In this document: piece by piece, positions 40,676 through 50,853 of the stretch | Numbering within the stretch: the first letter of the stretch is position 1 | Layout: the number at the start of each line of letters is the position of its first letter | From: Acinetobacter piscicola | GTDB lineage: Bacteria; Pseudomonadota; Gammaproteobacteria; Pseudomonadales; Moraxellaceae | Assembly (NCBI RefSeq): GCF_015218165.1 | Contig: NZ_CP048659.1 | Span: forward strand, 248,001 to 312,000 | DNA: 64,000 nt | Direction of reading: 5' to 3' | The notes under the pieces: generated by a model | Told to the model about the DNA's origin: nothing | What the model saw: only the letters and a program-made list of their open reading frames with translations | Databases searched by the model: none | Position numbers and translations under genes: made by a program

Positions 40676-40681
40676 TATAAT
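40676..40681 (+). promoter_or_regulatory. Candidate -10 box for TerC leader
   Basis: TATAAT, with no convincing -35 at 17 bases. If used, the message would start near 40688 and leave a leader of about 155 nt before the TerC gene. The rest of the 40489-40715 gap is AT-rich with no gene. Confidence 0.35.
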
Positions 40682-40715
40682 TGGCATCTGTTTTACAACA
40701 AACAAATGAATCAAC

Positions 40716-40847
40716 ATGGGTAGTGGTTGTCATCGCTCCGAAAAAACATATTCTTCTCACATAACAAAAGTATTCCATCCATTGAATCTAAGCTGCAGTT
40801 TACGCAAAAGCATCGTGCTTCTCTGGTCTAGAGAGGTACAGTCATGA
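40716..40847 (+). CDS. Possible 43-codon upstream ORF overlapping terC-like start
   Basis: From ATG 40716 a frame of 43 codons ([10 protein letters not shown] at its start, SREVQS at its end) finishes in TGA that overlaps the ATG of the next gene (ATGA). No good ribosome site precedes it. It runs through a hairpin that hides the ribosome site of the next gene, so it may be a regulatory leader peptide. A chance frame cannot be excluded. Confidence 0.3.
   Translation: MGSGCHRSEKTYSSHITKVFHPLNLSCSLRKSIVLLWSREVQS
40817..40837 (+). promoter_or_regulatory. Hairpin hiding the ribosome site of the terC-like gene
   Basis: CTTCTCT at 40818-40824 pairs with AGAGAGG at 40830-40836, with a five-base loop; AGAGAGG is the ribosome binding site of the gene starting at 40844. 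In RNA the stem is seven pairs, one a G-U pair. Confidence 0.5.
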
Positions 40848-42433
40848 TTTTAGAATGGATGTCCGATCCTTCCGCATGGGTGGGTTTGGCAACGCTTGTG
40901 GTCCTAGAAATCGTTCTTGGGATTGATAACCTTGTTTTTATTGCAATTCTTGCAGAAAAATTGCCCCCTGAACAACGTAATAAAGCACGTATTTTAGGGC
41001 TAATGCTCGCATTGTGTATGCGGATGGTCTTGTTAGCGTCCATTGCATGGGTAATTACGCTGACCAATCCTTTATTCTATATTTTAGAACATCCATTTTC
41101 AGGGCGAGATTTGATTCTACTGTTTGGTGGTGTGTTCCTACTGTTTAAAGGCACAATGGAACTGCGAGAACAGCTCGAAAGTCATGGTCCGATCAAAGAA
41201 GAAAATCCTGTACATGCCGCTTTTTGGATGGTAATTGTTCAGATCGTGGTATTGGATGCAGTATTTTCATTAGACAGTGTCATTACTGCCGTGGGCATGG
41301 TGAAAGAACTCTCTGTGATGATGATTGCAGTTGTAATCGCCGTGGGCATCATGCTATGGGCATCTAAGCCATTGATGGAGTTTGTGAATAAGCATCCAAC
41401 CATCGTGATTTTATGTTTATGTTTCTTGATGATGATCGGCTTCTCGCTCATTGTGGAAGGATTTGGTTATCACATTCCAAAAGGCTACTTATATGCAGCG
41501 ATTGGTTTCTCAGTCATGATTGAGTTCTTTAACCAAACCATGCGTAAAAACCAAGAAAAATCAGTAACGACTACAGATTTACGCTTTCGTACAGCTTCCG
41601 CAGTGATGCGTATGTTAGGTGGAAAAAGTGCGGCAAGTTCTGATATTCAAAGTCATAAGCCTGAAGATGTTCTTGCGACACAAGCTTTAGCTGATGAAAT
41701 CTTTGATTCAGAAAATAGTGCTTATCATAGTGTCATGGTGCAAGGTGTTTTAGGTTTATCTGAGCGTCCTGTAAAGTCAGTGATGACACCACGTCCAGAG
41801 CTAGAGTGGTTAGATTTAGATGAAGATGAAGCCACTATTAAAGCAAATTTAATGTCGATGGCACATTCACGTTTGATCTTGGCACATGGTGAATTGGACA
41901 ATATCGCAGGGATTGTACCCACCCATAAAGTACTCAACGATTATATTGAAACGGGTATTTTAGATTTCGAAAAACATTTACGAGAGCCTGTAATTGTGCA
42001 CGAAAATGCACAAGTATTGATGGTGATGGAGCAATTACGTCAAGCTCCTTTACAGATGGCAATTGTACTGAATGAATATGGTTCAATCGAAGGGATTGCT
42101 ACACCCATCGATGTGTTAGAAGCGATCGCAGGTGAATTCCCTGATGAAGATGAATTAGAGGCTGCAGCTGAAAGTTTAGAAGATGGTTCATTGATGCTTG
42201 AAGGGTCAACTGACATTCGTCATGTGTCTTTACTTTTAGGACGAGATCTTGTTGATGAGTCTGAACAATATTCAACACTGTCTGGCTATATTTTATTTCA
42301 CTTAGGTCGTTTGCCTGAAAGTGGTGTGAAGTTTGAAGCAGATGGCTATATGTTTGAAGTGGTCACAATGGATGGACATAAGATTGATAAAGTTCATATT
42401 GTGCCCTTGGAAAAACCACAAGATGATGATTGA
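40844..42433 (+). CDS. TerC-family membrane protein with CBS and transporter-associated domains (YegH-like)
   Basis: The product is 529 residues. The N-terminal half is a TerC domain of about seven helices, with [20 protein letters not shown] and [19 protein letters not shown] carrying the paired acidic residues. A CBS pair (about 300-425: [14 protein letters not shown]) and a CorC/HlyC transporter-associated domain (about 440-522) follow. This is the YegH/YoaE/TerC layout. TerC members are increasingly linked to manganese export and metalation of secreted proteins. The leader is unusual (see the hairpin and upstream frame). Confidence 0.88.
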   Translation: MILEWMSDPSAWVGLATLVVLEIVLGIDNLVFIAILAEKLPPEQRNKARILGLMLALCMRMVLLASIAWVITLTNPLFYILEHPFSGRDLILLFGGVFLLFKGTMELREQLESHGPIKEENPVHAAFWMVIVQIVVLDAVFSLDSVITAVGMVKELSVMMIAVVIAVGIMLWASKPLMEFVNKHPTIVILCLCFLMMIGFSLIVEGFGYHIPKGYLYAAIGFSVMIEFFNQTMRKNQEKSVTTTDLRFRTASAVMRMLGGKSAASSDIQSHKPEDVLATQALADEIFDSENSAYHSVMVQGVLGLSERPVKSVMTPRPELEWLDLDEDEATIKANLMSMAHSRLILAHGELDNIAGIVPTHKVLNDYIETGILDFEKHLREPVIVHENAQVLMVMEQLRQAPLQMAIVLNEYGSIEGIATPIDVLEAIAGEFPDEDELEAAAESLEDGSLMLEGSTDIRHVSLLLGRDLVDESEQYSTLSGYILFHLGRLPESGVKFEADGYMFEVVTMDGHKIDKVHIVPLEKPQDDD

Positions 42434-42456
42434 TCGTTTTAAATCATCTTCTCTGC

Positions 42457-42487
42457 AATAAGCTGCCGTGTGCAGCTTATTTTTTTG
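42457..42487 (+). terminator. Rho-independent terminator
   Basis: AATAAGCTGC/GCAGCTTATT stem followed by a T-run. Confidence 0.9.
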
Positions 42488-42825
42488 TTTGAAAAATAGC
42501 TTGTATTGCACTCTTATCATCATCTTTGCAATTGATCTGCATTTTGAAAGTGATTTTTTATAAGCGCCATTTTCTGGTTGGTGATGCGATTGTATGAAGC
42601 GATATGAGCTATGTCGTTTACTTGTTCTTGCATTCACGCTAAGGTCATTGTTTGAAATTAGAAAAGAATATAGCGAACGTAAACGAAGGGTTTTGATTTT
42701 AAAATTATAAAAAATATATGTTTAGCAATTTTTTGCAATAAGCGAAAGGCTGATAACTATACTGATTTTAAGTGTATTCATTAATGCTCTTTTTAATTTT
42801 TTATTTGATATTTACATAGGGTAAT
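42488..42825. other. AT-rich intergenic stretch
   Basis: No gene is seen between the two terminators. A minus-strand frame across 42302-42637 is the shadow of the TerC end. Confidence 0.6.
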
Positions 42826-42857
42826 AAAAAAGAGCGTATATCAAATACGCTCTTTTT
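42826..42857. terminator. Terminator for PBP1A gene (bidirectional)
   Basis: AAAAAGAGCGTAT/ATACGCTCTTTTT stem with a five-base loop; T-runs on both strands. Confidence 0.9.
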
Positions 42858-42876
42858 ATGCATGCCTTATAGCAGT

Positions 42877-45450
42877 TTATTGCACTTCATTGATCAATTT
42901 TTCTAAAGAATCATGTGATTCTTGATGATTAGAGGATTGAGAGTGCGAATTATTCATCGCAGGTGGTGCTTGACGTGTAGGTGTTAATACGCGCTCTACA
43001 TCATTACTTTGGCCTGGTAAATCATCAAAGTCATTGGATGGATTACGAACAGGTGCCACAGGTGCAGGACGATAAATAGGTCGTGCTAATGGTGGTGAGG
43101 TGCGATACTGTTCTTTCTTCGCTTGCGTATTTTCTCCATTTTCAGATAGACCACGTTGTTCTCTTGAAACTGGGTCTTTAGCATTTTTATCGAAATGTAC
43201 CCATGCTGATGGTGTCCCTTCGAGAGCTTTACCCATGAAGTTAGTCCAAATTGGAAGTGCAGCAATACCACCGTATTCACGGCGACCAAGGGTTGATGGT
43301 TTATCAAAACCCACCCAAGCAATCGTCACTAACTTACCATTAAACCCAGCAAACCAAGCATCTTTTGCATCATTGGTTGTACCTGTTTTCCCGCCAATAT
43401 CACTACGACCAATTTTCAATGCAGCACGACCTGTACCATGTACAATAACATCACGCAAAATATTGGCCATATCATAAGCAGATTGTGATTTTAAAATACG
43501 TTGTGCTTGACGATATTGGCTTTGCTCTTCTTTACTGAGCGCTTTAGGCGCAGGTGTTTCTTCTACAGTTTGATTGGTCATTTCAATGACTTCATCATCA
43601 GGGGTTGTTGCTTCTGCATCAACATCTGTATCTTTTTCATTAATACATGAGATACATGCATATTCAGGTTTGGCTTCATAGATGGTTTTGCCATATGCAT
43701 CTTCAATACGGCTGATGAAATGCGGTTGTACACGATACCCACCATTGGCAATTGCAGCATAACCTGTTGCCATTTGCACAGGCAAAACTTGCGGTGTACC
43801 TAAAGCAATGGTGAAGTTACGTGGAATTTGATCCTCTTGTAAACCAAAGTCCATTAATAATTGACGTGCACGCTCTACACCAACACTTTGCAATAAACGT
43901 ACTGATACCGTATTTCGTGATAAATACAACGCTCGGCGCAAAGGAATCATACCCAAATAACGACCATCTGAGTTTTTCGGTGTCCAACGTCCGATGGTAA
44001 TAGGATTATCATTCACCATACTATAAGGTGTCATACCGCGCTCAAGTGCCAATGCATAGATGAAAGGCTTAATTGTAGAACCAGGTTGACGCCAACCTTG
44101 TAAAGCTCGATTAAATTTAGATTGATAAAAGTTATAACCACCGACAATGGCCTCGATCGCACCATCATTCGGATTGATTGCAATCAATTGTCCCTGAACT
44201 TTAGGCACTTGAACCAATGCCCACGCAGTTTTTTCATCATTAGGACGTAAACGAATAATATCTTTGACTTTGACAATCTGTGATGCACGGCTATATCCAC
44301 CACCAACGCTATTGGCATTACGATATGGACGGACCCATGACATGCCTGACCAAGGAACAGTGACTTTAGAGCCATCTTGCATTAGCGCATCAAAACTATT
44401 GGCATAGACTTTAACCACTTCAGCAGGATAGGTGTTCGCATATGGTAAAAACTCATTAAGAGGCTTATCATGTGCTTCTGGACCACGCCAACCATGACGA
44501 CGGTCATAATCTTCTAAGCCTTTTTGTACAGCATCTTCAGCATATTGTTGACGTTTGCTATCAATCGTCGTATAGACTTTATAGCCAGAATCTACTGCAA
44601 TTTCGCCAAATTTTTCAACCAATTCGGAACGAACCATTTCACCAACATATGGAAACTTATTGTTTATACCACGGTCAGGCATACTCAAGCTGACAGGTTC
44701 TGCTACAGCTTTGTTGTATTGTGCTTGATTGATATACCCCAATTGCAACATACGTCCTAAAATCCAATTACGGCGTTCTAAAGCACGTTCAGGATTAGCA
44801 ACAGGATTATATTTTGAAGGTGCTTTGGGTAATCCAGCAATCATTGCCATCTGCGCAATACTGAGTTGATCTAAGCTCTTGTCATAATAAATTTTTGCTG
44901 CCGCTGCGATCCCATAAGCATTTTTACCTAAAAAGATTTTATTGACATAAAGTGTCATAATTTCTTCTTTTGATAAATTTTGTTCAATCTTTCTTGCTAA
45001 AAAAACTTCTGTTAATTTTCGTTTTAAAGTACGTTCAGGTGATAAATAATAATTCTTAGCCACCTGCATGGTGATCGTTGAACCACCTGTTTGTGCACCA
45101 CCAGTGACAGATTCACTGACAGCACGCCCTAAACCTTTAAAACTTACACCGCTATGTTCAAAAAAAGATGAATCTTCAGCAGCCAAGAACGCATGAATAA
45201 AGTTTTTTGGGATTTGATTGTATTCAACGGGTACAGAAAGTTTGCCACCATATTCCGCAATTAATTGATTATCCGCAGTATATACCTGCATAGGTTTAAG
45301 TAATGGCGCCTTTTTTAAAGAGCTCATTTCTGGTAAAGATGGTGCAATATAGAGGTACATTCCATAAAAACCCATCGGGATTGCTATTAAAATAATGATA
45401 ATCAGCAAAAAAAATGGATGAACATACCCTGATCGAGATAGCTTTTTCAT
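42877..45450 (-). CDS. mrcA: Penicillin-binding protein 1A
   Basis: This bifunctional class A enzyme of 857 residues builds and crosslinks peptidoglycan at the inner membrane. It has one N-terminal helix (about 13-35), a GT51 glycosyltransferase domain with AEDSSFFEHSGVSFKGLGRA (Glu92), an OB-like insert, and a transpeptidase domain with the active-site GSTIKPF, SRNTVSVRL and KTGTTNDAKDAW motifs. The C-terminal 80 residues are low-complexity and Pro/Asn/Ser-rich. It is divergent from pilM, an arrangement conserved in many gammaproteobacteria. Confidence 0.95.
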   Translation of the reverse strand: MKKLSRSGYVHPFFLLIIIILIAIPMGFYGMYLYIAPSLPEMSSLKKAPLLKPMQVYTADNQLIAEYGGKLSVPVEYNQIPKNFIHAFLAAEDSSFFEHSGVSFKGLGRAVSESVTGGAQTGGSTITMQVAKNYYLSPERTLKRKLTEVFLARKIEQNLSKEEIMTLYVNKIFLGKNAYGIAAAAKIYYDKSLDQLSIAQMAMIAGLPKAPSKYNPVANPERALERRNWILGRMLQLGYINQAQYNKAVAEPVSLSMPDRGINNKFPYVGEMVRSELVEKFGEIAVDSGYKVYTTIDSKRQQYAEDAVQKGLEDYDRRHGWRGPEAHDKPLNEFLPYANTYPAEVVKVYANSFDALMQDGSKVTVPWSGMSWVRPYRNANSVGGGYSRASQIVKVKDIIRLRPNDEKTAWALVQVPKVQGQLIAINPNDGAIEAIVGGYNFYQSKFNRALQGWRQPGSTIKPFIYALALERGMTPYSMVNDNPITIGRWTPKNSDGRYLGMIPLRRALYLSRNTVSVRLLQSVGVERARQLLMDFGLQEDQIPRNFTIALGTPQVLPVQMATGYAAIANGGYRVQPHFISRIEDAYGKTIYEAKPEYACISCINEKDTDVDAEATTPDDEVIEMTNQTVEETPAPKALSKEEQSQYRQAQRILKSQSAYDMANILRDVIVHGTGRAALKIGRSDIGGKTGTTNDAKDAWFAGFNGKLVTIAWVGFDKPSTLGRREYGGIAALPIWTNFMGKALEGTPSAWVHFDKNAKDPVSREQRGLSENGENTQAKKEQYRTSPPLARPIYRPAPVAPVRNPSNDFDDLPGQSNDVERVLTPTRQAPPAMNNSHSQSSNHQESHDSLEKLINEVQ

Positions 45451-45611
45451 AACAAGTAAGTTTTAATAAGAGCTAATAGCAAACTAATTGATGGTCAGTA
45501 TAGCTTTTCGTTTAGCAGATTGTTAGATGACTTATTGTATCTATAAAAAATTTAGACCAATTGCAATCAGTTTGTGACGTTTTTGGGGATAAAAATAATA
45601 GGAATTCTGTC

Positions 45612-46670
45612 GTGCTTAGAATAAGTCGTAAGCAAGTTAAGGGGCTTATAGGGGTAGATATCAGTTCAACCTCTGTAAAGATATTAGAACTCTCTGTTAA
45701 AAACGGTCGTTATTGGGTGGAAAGCTATGGATTAAGTCCATTGTTAGATGGAAGTGTGGTTGAGAAGAATATTCTCAACCCAGAAGCAGTTTCGGATGCT
45801 TTAGAGCGTGCGATGAATATTGCCAATCCTCAATCCACGAATGCGGCTGTAGCAGTGACTAACTCTATGGTGATTCAAAAAGTCATTGAAATGGATGCAG
45901 ACATGAACGATGAAGAACGCGAAGTTCAAATTCGTATGGATGCAGAGCAATATATTCCATTCCCATTAGATGAAGTCAGTCTAGACTTTGAGGTTTTACC
46001 TGACAAGTTACCTAACCCAAATCGGGTGAATGTATTGCTTGTTGCAACACGTACTGAAAATGTCGACTCGCGCGTTGAAGTACTTGAGATTACTGGATTG
46101 ACTGCAAAAGTGGTTGATACAGAGAGCTATTGCATGGAGCGTGCCTTTGAAGTATTCGCGGATACTTTACCTATTGGCGCGAATATGGTCGGGATCTTAG
46201 ATATCGGGCATACCATGACTACACTGTCTGTCATGCAAAACGGTAAAATTATCTATACGCGTGAACAAGTCTTTGGGGGGAAACAGCTGACCCAAGATGT
46301 ACAAGCGCGTTATGGTCTTTCTTATGAAGAAGCGGGCCGTGCCAAAAAAGATCGCTCATTGCCTGATGACTATGAAACAGAAGTGTTGATTCCATTTTTG
46401 GAAGCTGTTGTTCAACAAGCAGCACGCTCATTACAATTCTTTTTCTCATCCTCTCAATTTAATGAAATTGATCATATTTTATTGGCTGGAGGCAATGCCA
46501 ATATTCCAGGACTTGCGAAATTATTACAACAAAAATTGGGTTATCGAGTCACTGTGGCAAATCCTTTCTTACAAATGGGTTTTTCACCACAAATCGATTT
46601 GAAAAAAATAGAAAATGATGCACCTTCCTTAATGGTCGCATGTGGCTTAGCAATGAGGAGTTTTGATTAA
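45612..46670 (+). CDS. pilM: Type IV pilus assembly protein PilM
   Basis: An actin-like cytoplasmic protein of about 352 residues that binds the N-terminus of PilN and links the pilus motor to the alignment complex. Ribonuclease-H-fold features include GVDISSTSVKILEL and ILDIGHTMTTLSVMQ. I place the start at GTG 45612, which has AGGA 8 bases upstream and gives the usual short N-terminus LRISRKQVKGLIGVD; the longer frame from TTG 45561 is unlikely. It overlaps pilN by one base (TAATG). Confidence 0.94.
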   Translation: MLRISRKQVKGLIGVDISSTSVKILELSVKNGRYWVESYGLSPLLDGSVVEKNILNPEAVSDALERAMNIANPQSTNAAVAVTNSMVIQKVIEMDADMNDEEREVQIRMDAEQYIPFPLDEVSLDFEVLPDKLPNPNRVNVLLVATRTENVDSRVEVLEITGLTAKVVDTESYCMERAFEVFADTLPIGANMVGILDIGHTMTTLSVMQNGKIIYTREQVFGGKQLTQDVQARYGLSYEEAGRAKKDRSLPDDYETEVLIPFLEAVVQQAARSLQFFFSSSQFNEIDHILLAGGNANIPGLAKLLQQKLGYRVTVANPFLQMGFSPQIDLKKIENDAPSLMVACGLAMRSFD

Positions 46671-47302
46671 TGGCAAAGATTAATTTACTCCCATGGCGTG
46701 AAGAACTAAGAGAACAACGAAAAAAGCAATTTGTTGCGATTAGTATTGGAATCGCTGTATTGGGGTTTATCATCGTATTATTGGCTTGGATGTATTTTAA
46801 TCAAAGATTAGATGATCAAGAACAAGCAAATCAATTGGTTACTAGCACTAATCAGAACTTGGATACGCAATTAAAAACATTAGATGGTTTGCAAGAACAG
46901 CGTAATGCGATTATTGAACGTATGAAACTAATTCAAGGTTTACAAGGGCAGCGTCCTGTAACTGTGCGTTTAGTGGATGAGTTAGTTCGTGTTGTACCAC
47001 CTGCAATGTATATCACTAAATTTAGTCGGACTGGAGATAAGTTTACCATTGAAGGTAAAGCAGAAAGTCCAAATACGGTCGCAGATTTTTTACGTGGTTT
47101 AGAAGCATCAGAATGGTATCGAAATGCCTTCATGAATTCATTCTTGGCGGCAGAAGAAAACAAAAATAAACCAGCGACTTCGGTTGTCCCGAGAGCTGAA
47201 GAATCTTATGGAAGTTTTGTTGTGAGTGTGGATATCGGGGAAATTGCACAAGCGGCGAAACCTGATGCAGAACAAGCACAAGCAGCTGGAGGTGCTAAAT
47301 GA
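46670..47302 (+). CDS. pilN: Type IV pilus alignment protein PilN
   Basis: The product is 210 residues with the family N-terminus MAKINLLPWRE, the cytoplasmic segment that binds PilM, one transmembrane helix (about 22-44), a periplasmic coiled coil and a ferredoxin-like fold. It overlaps pilM and pilO by short stretches, consistent with translational coupling. Confidence 0.95.
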   Translation: MAKINLLPWREELREQRKKQFVAISIGIAVLGFIIVLLAWMYFNQRLDDQEQANQLVTSTNQNLDTQLKTLDGLQEQRNAIIERMKLIQGLQGQRPVTVRLVDELVRVVPPAMYITKFSRTGDKFTIEGKAESPNTVADFLRGLEASEWYRNAFMNSFLAAEENKNKPATSVVPRAEESYGSFVVSVDIGEIAQAAKPDAEQAQAAGGAK

Positions 47303-48105
47303 GTCGTTTAGATCTTGAAAAAGCAGATTCAGTCAAAGATACTCCGCAAAAGAAAAAAATGTCTGTAGATAAATTTTTTCAGCAATTTAATACTTTAGAT
47401 ATGAATAACTACGGGAGCTGGCCAATTTCGGTCAAAATTACCTGTTGGTTATTTATCCTATTTGTCGTGTGTGCAATTGGTTATTTTCTGGTGATCAAAC
47501 CAAAACTTGATGCGATTGATTCAGCGCGTGCACAAGAACAAACCTTATTAAATGAATTTAAAGAAAAAGATTCAAAACTTAGAAACCTTCAACAATATCA
47601 AGCACAATTGCAGCAAATGCAAATGGACTTTACACAACAGTTGGAGCAGTTGCCGAAAGAAACTGAAATCCCAGGTTTGGTTGAAGATATTAACGTCACA
47701 GGTGTGAGTTCTGGTTTGAAATTTAAAAACATCAGACTCGAAGATGAAATTCAGCAAGAATTTTTTATTGAACAACCGATTTCAATTGAAGCAACAGGCG
47801 ATTATCATTCTTTTGGTGGTTTTGTGAGCAGTATTGCTGCTTTACCGCGAATTGTGACGTTGCATGATTTTACCATTACAGCTGAAGCGCCAAAAGATGC
47901 GAAGTCTGATGTGCCTTTAGTCAATTATGTTTTAAAAGCTAAGACTTATCGTTACATCGGTACAGATATTGAAACTACACCTGCTTCTGGTCAAGTCGCT
48001 TCTGATACAAGTACGACAGCAACAACGACTTCATCATCAGCAGCAAGTACAACTTCAAGCTCAAATAACTCTTCACAAACAACAAATAACAAGGGGAGAA
48101 GATAA
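47299..48105 (+). CDS. pilO: Type IV pilus alignment protein PilO
   Basis: The product is 268 residues: a cytoplasmic start, one helix (about 48-68), a periplasmic coiled coil and a ferredoxin-like domain. It pairs with PilN in the inner-membrane ring. The C-terminal about 45 residues are a Thr/Ser/Ala/Asn-rich tail (ETTPASGQVASDTSTTATTT), a disordered extension typical of Acinetobacter PilO. Starts four bases before the pilN stop. Confidence 0.94.
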   Translation: MSRLDLEKADSVKDTPQKKKMSVDKFFQQFNTLDMNNYGSWPISVKITCWLFILFVVCAIGYFLVIKPKLDAIDSARAQEQTLLNEFKEKDSKLRNLQQYQAQLQQMQMDFTQQLEQLPKETEIPGLVEDINVTGVSSGLKFKNIRLEDEIQQEFFIEQPISIEATGDYHSFGGFVSSIAALPRIVTLHDFTITAEAPKDAKSDVPLVNYVLKAKTYRYIGTDIETTPASGQVASDTSTTATTTSSSAASTTSSSNNSSQTTNNKGRR

Positions 48106-48107
48106 GC

Positions 48108-48635
48108 ATGAATTTATTTAAATTAATCAGTGGACTCTCTCTTGCTGTTTTATTGGTTGGATGTGATTCACGTATTGATGCAGTCAATCAACAAATGGCA
48201 GAAATTCGAAATCAACCGCCATTACCGATTGAACCTGCGCCGACTTTTGAGCCTGTGCCAAGCTTTAACTATTCTGCTCAACAATTACGCAGCCCATTTC
48301 TACCGAGTTCATTGGCAAATGAATTGAAAATTATGTCAGGGAAGCGTGTGTATCCAAACTTCTCAAGACAGCCACAACCTTTAGAAAGTTATGCACTTGA
48401 AACCTTAAGTTTTAAAGGCAGTATGAAATCAAATTCAGGGCAAATCGTGGGTCTAATTCAAACACCTGATAGAGAAGTAGAACGTGTGCAAATAGGCAAC
48501 TATTTGGGAATGAATCAGGGGCGAATTATTTCAATCACTCCGACACGAATTGATTTATTAGAGATTATACCTGACGGGCGTGATGGTTATATTGAACGAC
48601 CACGTAGTCTAGTCTTGATTGGTCAGTTAGATTGA
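48108..48635 (+). CDS. pilP: Type IV pilus lipoprotein PilP
   Basis: A 175-residue lipoprotein with the lipobox LLVGC at residue about 19. It connects the PilN/PilO ring to the secretin. The C-terminal beta domain (about 95-170: LETLSFKGSMKSNSGQIVGL) is the PilP fold; a Pro-rich linker precedes it. Confidence 0.94.
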   Translation: MNLFKLISGLSLAVLLVGCDSRIDAVNQQMAEIRNQPPLPIEPAPTFEPVPSFNYSAQQLRSPFLPSSLANELKIMSGKRVYPNFSRQPQPLESYALETLSFKGSMKSNSGQIVGLIQTPDREVERVQIGNYLGMNQGRIISITPTRIDLLEIIPDGRDGYIERPRSLVLIGQLD

Positions 48636-48651
48636 GCATGAAGGAATAAAA

Positions 48652-50817
48652 ATGAAAAATAGCATTAAAAACTTTTGGGGTGGGGACGGCATATTTATGA
48701 ACACTTATTTACGTCAATTTTCAATGGCGGCAGTATCGATTGCGGTGATGCAAGCAGCTGCTGCACAAGTGACAATGACCAATGTAGTACCCATGCAACT
48801 ACCTGGGCAAGGTACAGAAATTCGTGTCATGTTTAATGGTTTACCACCACAACCTCAAGCATACCAATTAGAGTCACCCTCTCGCTTAGTACTTGACTTT
48901 AATGATACGAAACAAGGATTAACACAAGCAGCAATTCCTGTGTCTACTTCAGAAGCTTCGGCAGTTAATGTTGCTTCGGATGCACAGCGTTCACGTTTGA
49001 CTGTTAATCTCAATAATAAAAGTACTTTCACAACACGTGTTGAAGGCAATACTTTTATTTTAAAAATTAATAGTGCCAATCAAAGCAATACTCTTGAAAA
49101 TTTTGCACCAGCAACAGCAAAATCTGCACAAGGTGTATCGGATATTGGCTTCCAACGTGGTAGCAAAGGTGAAGGTCAGGTGAGTATCAATTTGGCAGGT
49201 GTGAATACTCCTGTCGATGTACAACAACAGGGCAGTAAAGTTGTTGTGCGCGTGTTAGGTAATAAAATTCCGACACACTTAATTCGCCGTTTAAATGTCA
49301 ATGATTTTGCAACACCTGTAGCAACTATTGATGCACACAATGATGGTAATAATGGTGTGATTACCATTCAGTCCACTGGTAGCTATGAATATATGGCATA
49401 CCAAGCTGAAGATAAACTCACAGTCAGTCTGAAACGCCCTGAAGACACACGTCCAAACAAACCGAGTTCAAGTCAAACGTATACAGGTAAGAAAATCTCT
49501 TTAGACTTCCAAGATATTGAAGTACGCCGTGTATTGCAGTTATTGGCTGATTTTACCGGAGTAAACATGGTTGCTGCAGACTCTGTGCAAGGCAATATTA
49601 CCTTACGTTTAAAAGATGTCCCTTGGGATCAGGCACTTGATATTATCCTGAAAACCAAAAACTTGGACAAACGCCGTAGTGGTGATGTGATTTGGATTGC
49701 ACCTGTACCTGAGTTGATCAAGTCAGAAGAAGATGAAGCTAAAGCGATTGCGCAGAGCATTAAACTCGCACCGATTCAAACTGAATACATTCAACTCAGT
49801 TATGCCAAAGTTGCCGATGTACTAAAATTATTAGAGGATTCGCGCAACGTTAAAAATGCACAGACAAATGGCACTACAAATACTGACTCATTAGCACTTG
49901 AAAGTTTACTTAGTTCACGTGGTAGTGCTGTTGCAGATACACGAACCAATACATTGATTATCAATGATACTGCACAGAATATTGATAAAGTTCGTAAAAT
50001 GGTCGATTTGCTTGATGTGTCTGTAAAGCAAGTGATGATTGAAGCACGTATTGTCCGTGCATCTACGGGTTTCTCGAAAGAGATGGGCGTAAAATGGGGG
50101 ATTTTATCGCAAGGTGTACCACGTAATAATGACTTGCTGGTTGGTGGGAGTGACCAATCGCTTTGGGATTTAAAAACCCCTGATGATGATGGAAAAATTA
50201 CCGTTACTCGTCCAGATAACCTAAACGTTGACTTAGGTGTGGCCAATGCTGCAGGTAAAATTGCATTTGGTTTGATTAGTTTGTCTGATTTTATGTTGGA
50301 TTTAGAATTATCTGCTTTACAAGCAGATGGTTATGGTGAGGTAATTTCGACACCAAAAGTCATGACAGCAGATAAGCAAAAAGCGAAAGTGTCTTCAGGT
50401 CAACAAATTCCATATACCACAACAACAAATTCTGCTGCGGGTTCAACAGCAACCACTGAATTTAAAGATGCATTACTGAGTTTAGATGTGACACCAAGTA
50501 TTACACCTGATGGGAAAGTTCAAATGCAATTGAACATTACCAGCGATTCACGTGGTGATACAGCACCAAATGGTGAAGTGATTTTAAATAAAAATGAAAT
50601 CAATACCAATGTGCTTGTTGATAATGGTGAAACTGTGGTGTTAGGTGGTATTTTTGAACAAGAAACATCAAATAAAACGACGAAAGTTCCATTCTTTGGT
50701 GATTTACCTTATATCGGGCGTTTATTCCGTAATGATGCTAAAGTTGAAAACAAACGAGAGTTGTTAATCTTTGTGACTCCTCGAATTATTAATGACAGTC
50801 GTAGTAGAAATCATTAA
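48652..50817 (+). CDS. pilQ: Type IV pilus secretin PilQ
   Basis: An outer-membrane gate of 721 residues that forms the channel for pili and DNA uptake. AMIN domains (about 40-260), a short N0 and an N1 domain (ISLDFQDIEVRRVLQLLADFTGVN in parts), and the secretin core (about 470-715) ending ELLIFVTPRII are present. A signal peptide precedes QVTMTNVV. AAGGA lies 6 bases before the ATG. It completes pilMNOPQ and is followed by aroK 36 bases on. Confidence 0.95.
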   Translation: MKNSIKNFWGGDGIFMNTYLRQFSMAAVSIAVMQAAAAQVTMTNVVPMQLPGQGTEIRVMFNGLPPQPQAYQLESPSRLVLDFNDTKQGLTQAAIPVSTSEASAVNVASDAQRSRLTVNLNNKSTFTTRVEGNTFILKINSANQSNTLENFAPATAKSAQGVSDIGFQRGSKGEGQVSINLAGVNTPVDVQQQGSKVVVRVLGNKIPTHLIRRLNVNDFATPVATIDAHNDGNNGVITIQSTGSYEYMAYQAEDKLTVSLKRPEDTRPNKPSSSQTYTGKKISLDFQDIEVRRVLQLLADFTGVNMVAADSVQGNITLRLKDVPWDQALDIILKTKNLDKRRSGDVIWIAPVPELIKSEEDEAKAIAQSIKLAPIQTEYIQLSYAKVADVLKLLEDSRNVKNAQTNGTTNTDSLALESLLSSRGSAVADTRTNTLIINDTAQNIDKVRKMVDLLDVSVKQVMIEARIVRASTGFSKEMGVKWGILSQGVPRNNDLLVGGSDQSLWDLKTPDDDGKITVTRPDNLNVDLGVANAAGKIAFGLISLSDFMLDLELSALQADGYGEVISTPKVMTADKQKAKVSSGQQIPYTTTTNSAAGSTATTEFKDALLSLDVTPSITPDGKVQMQLNITSDSRGDTAPNGEVILNKNEINTNVLVDNGETVVLGGIFEQETSNKTTKVPFFGDLPYIGRLFRNDAKVENKRELLIFVTPRIINDSRSRNH

Positions 50818-50853
50818 TATACTTTCAATGACAGCAATTCAATAGGTGACTCC

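Noticed and set aside
42302-42637. 111-codon minus-strand frame
   Set aside because: It overlaps the 3' end of the TerC gene and its terminator, so it is a shadow.
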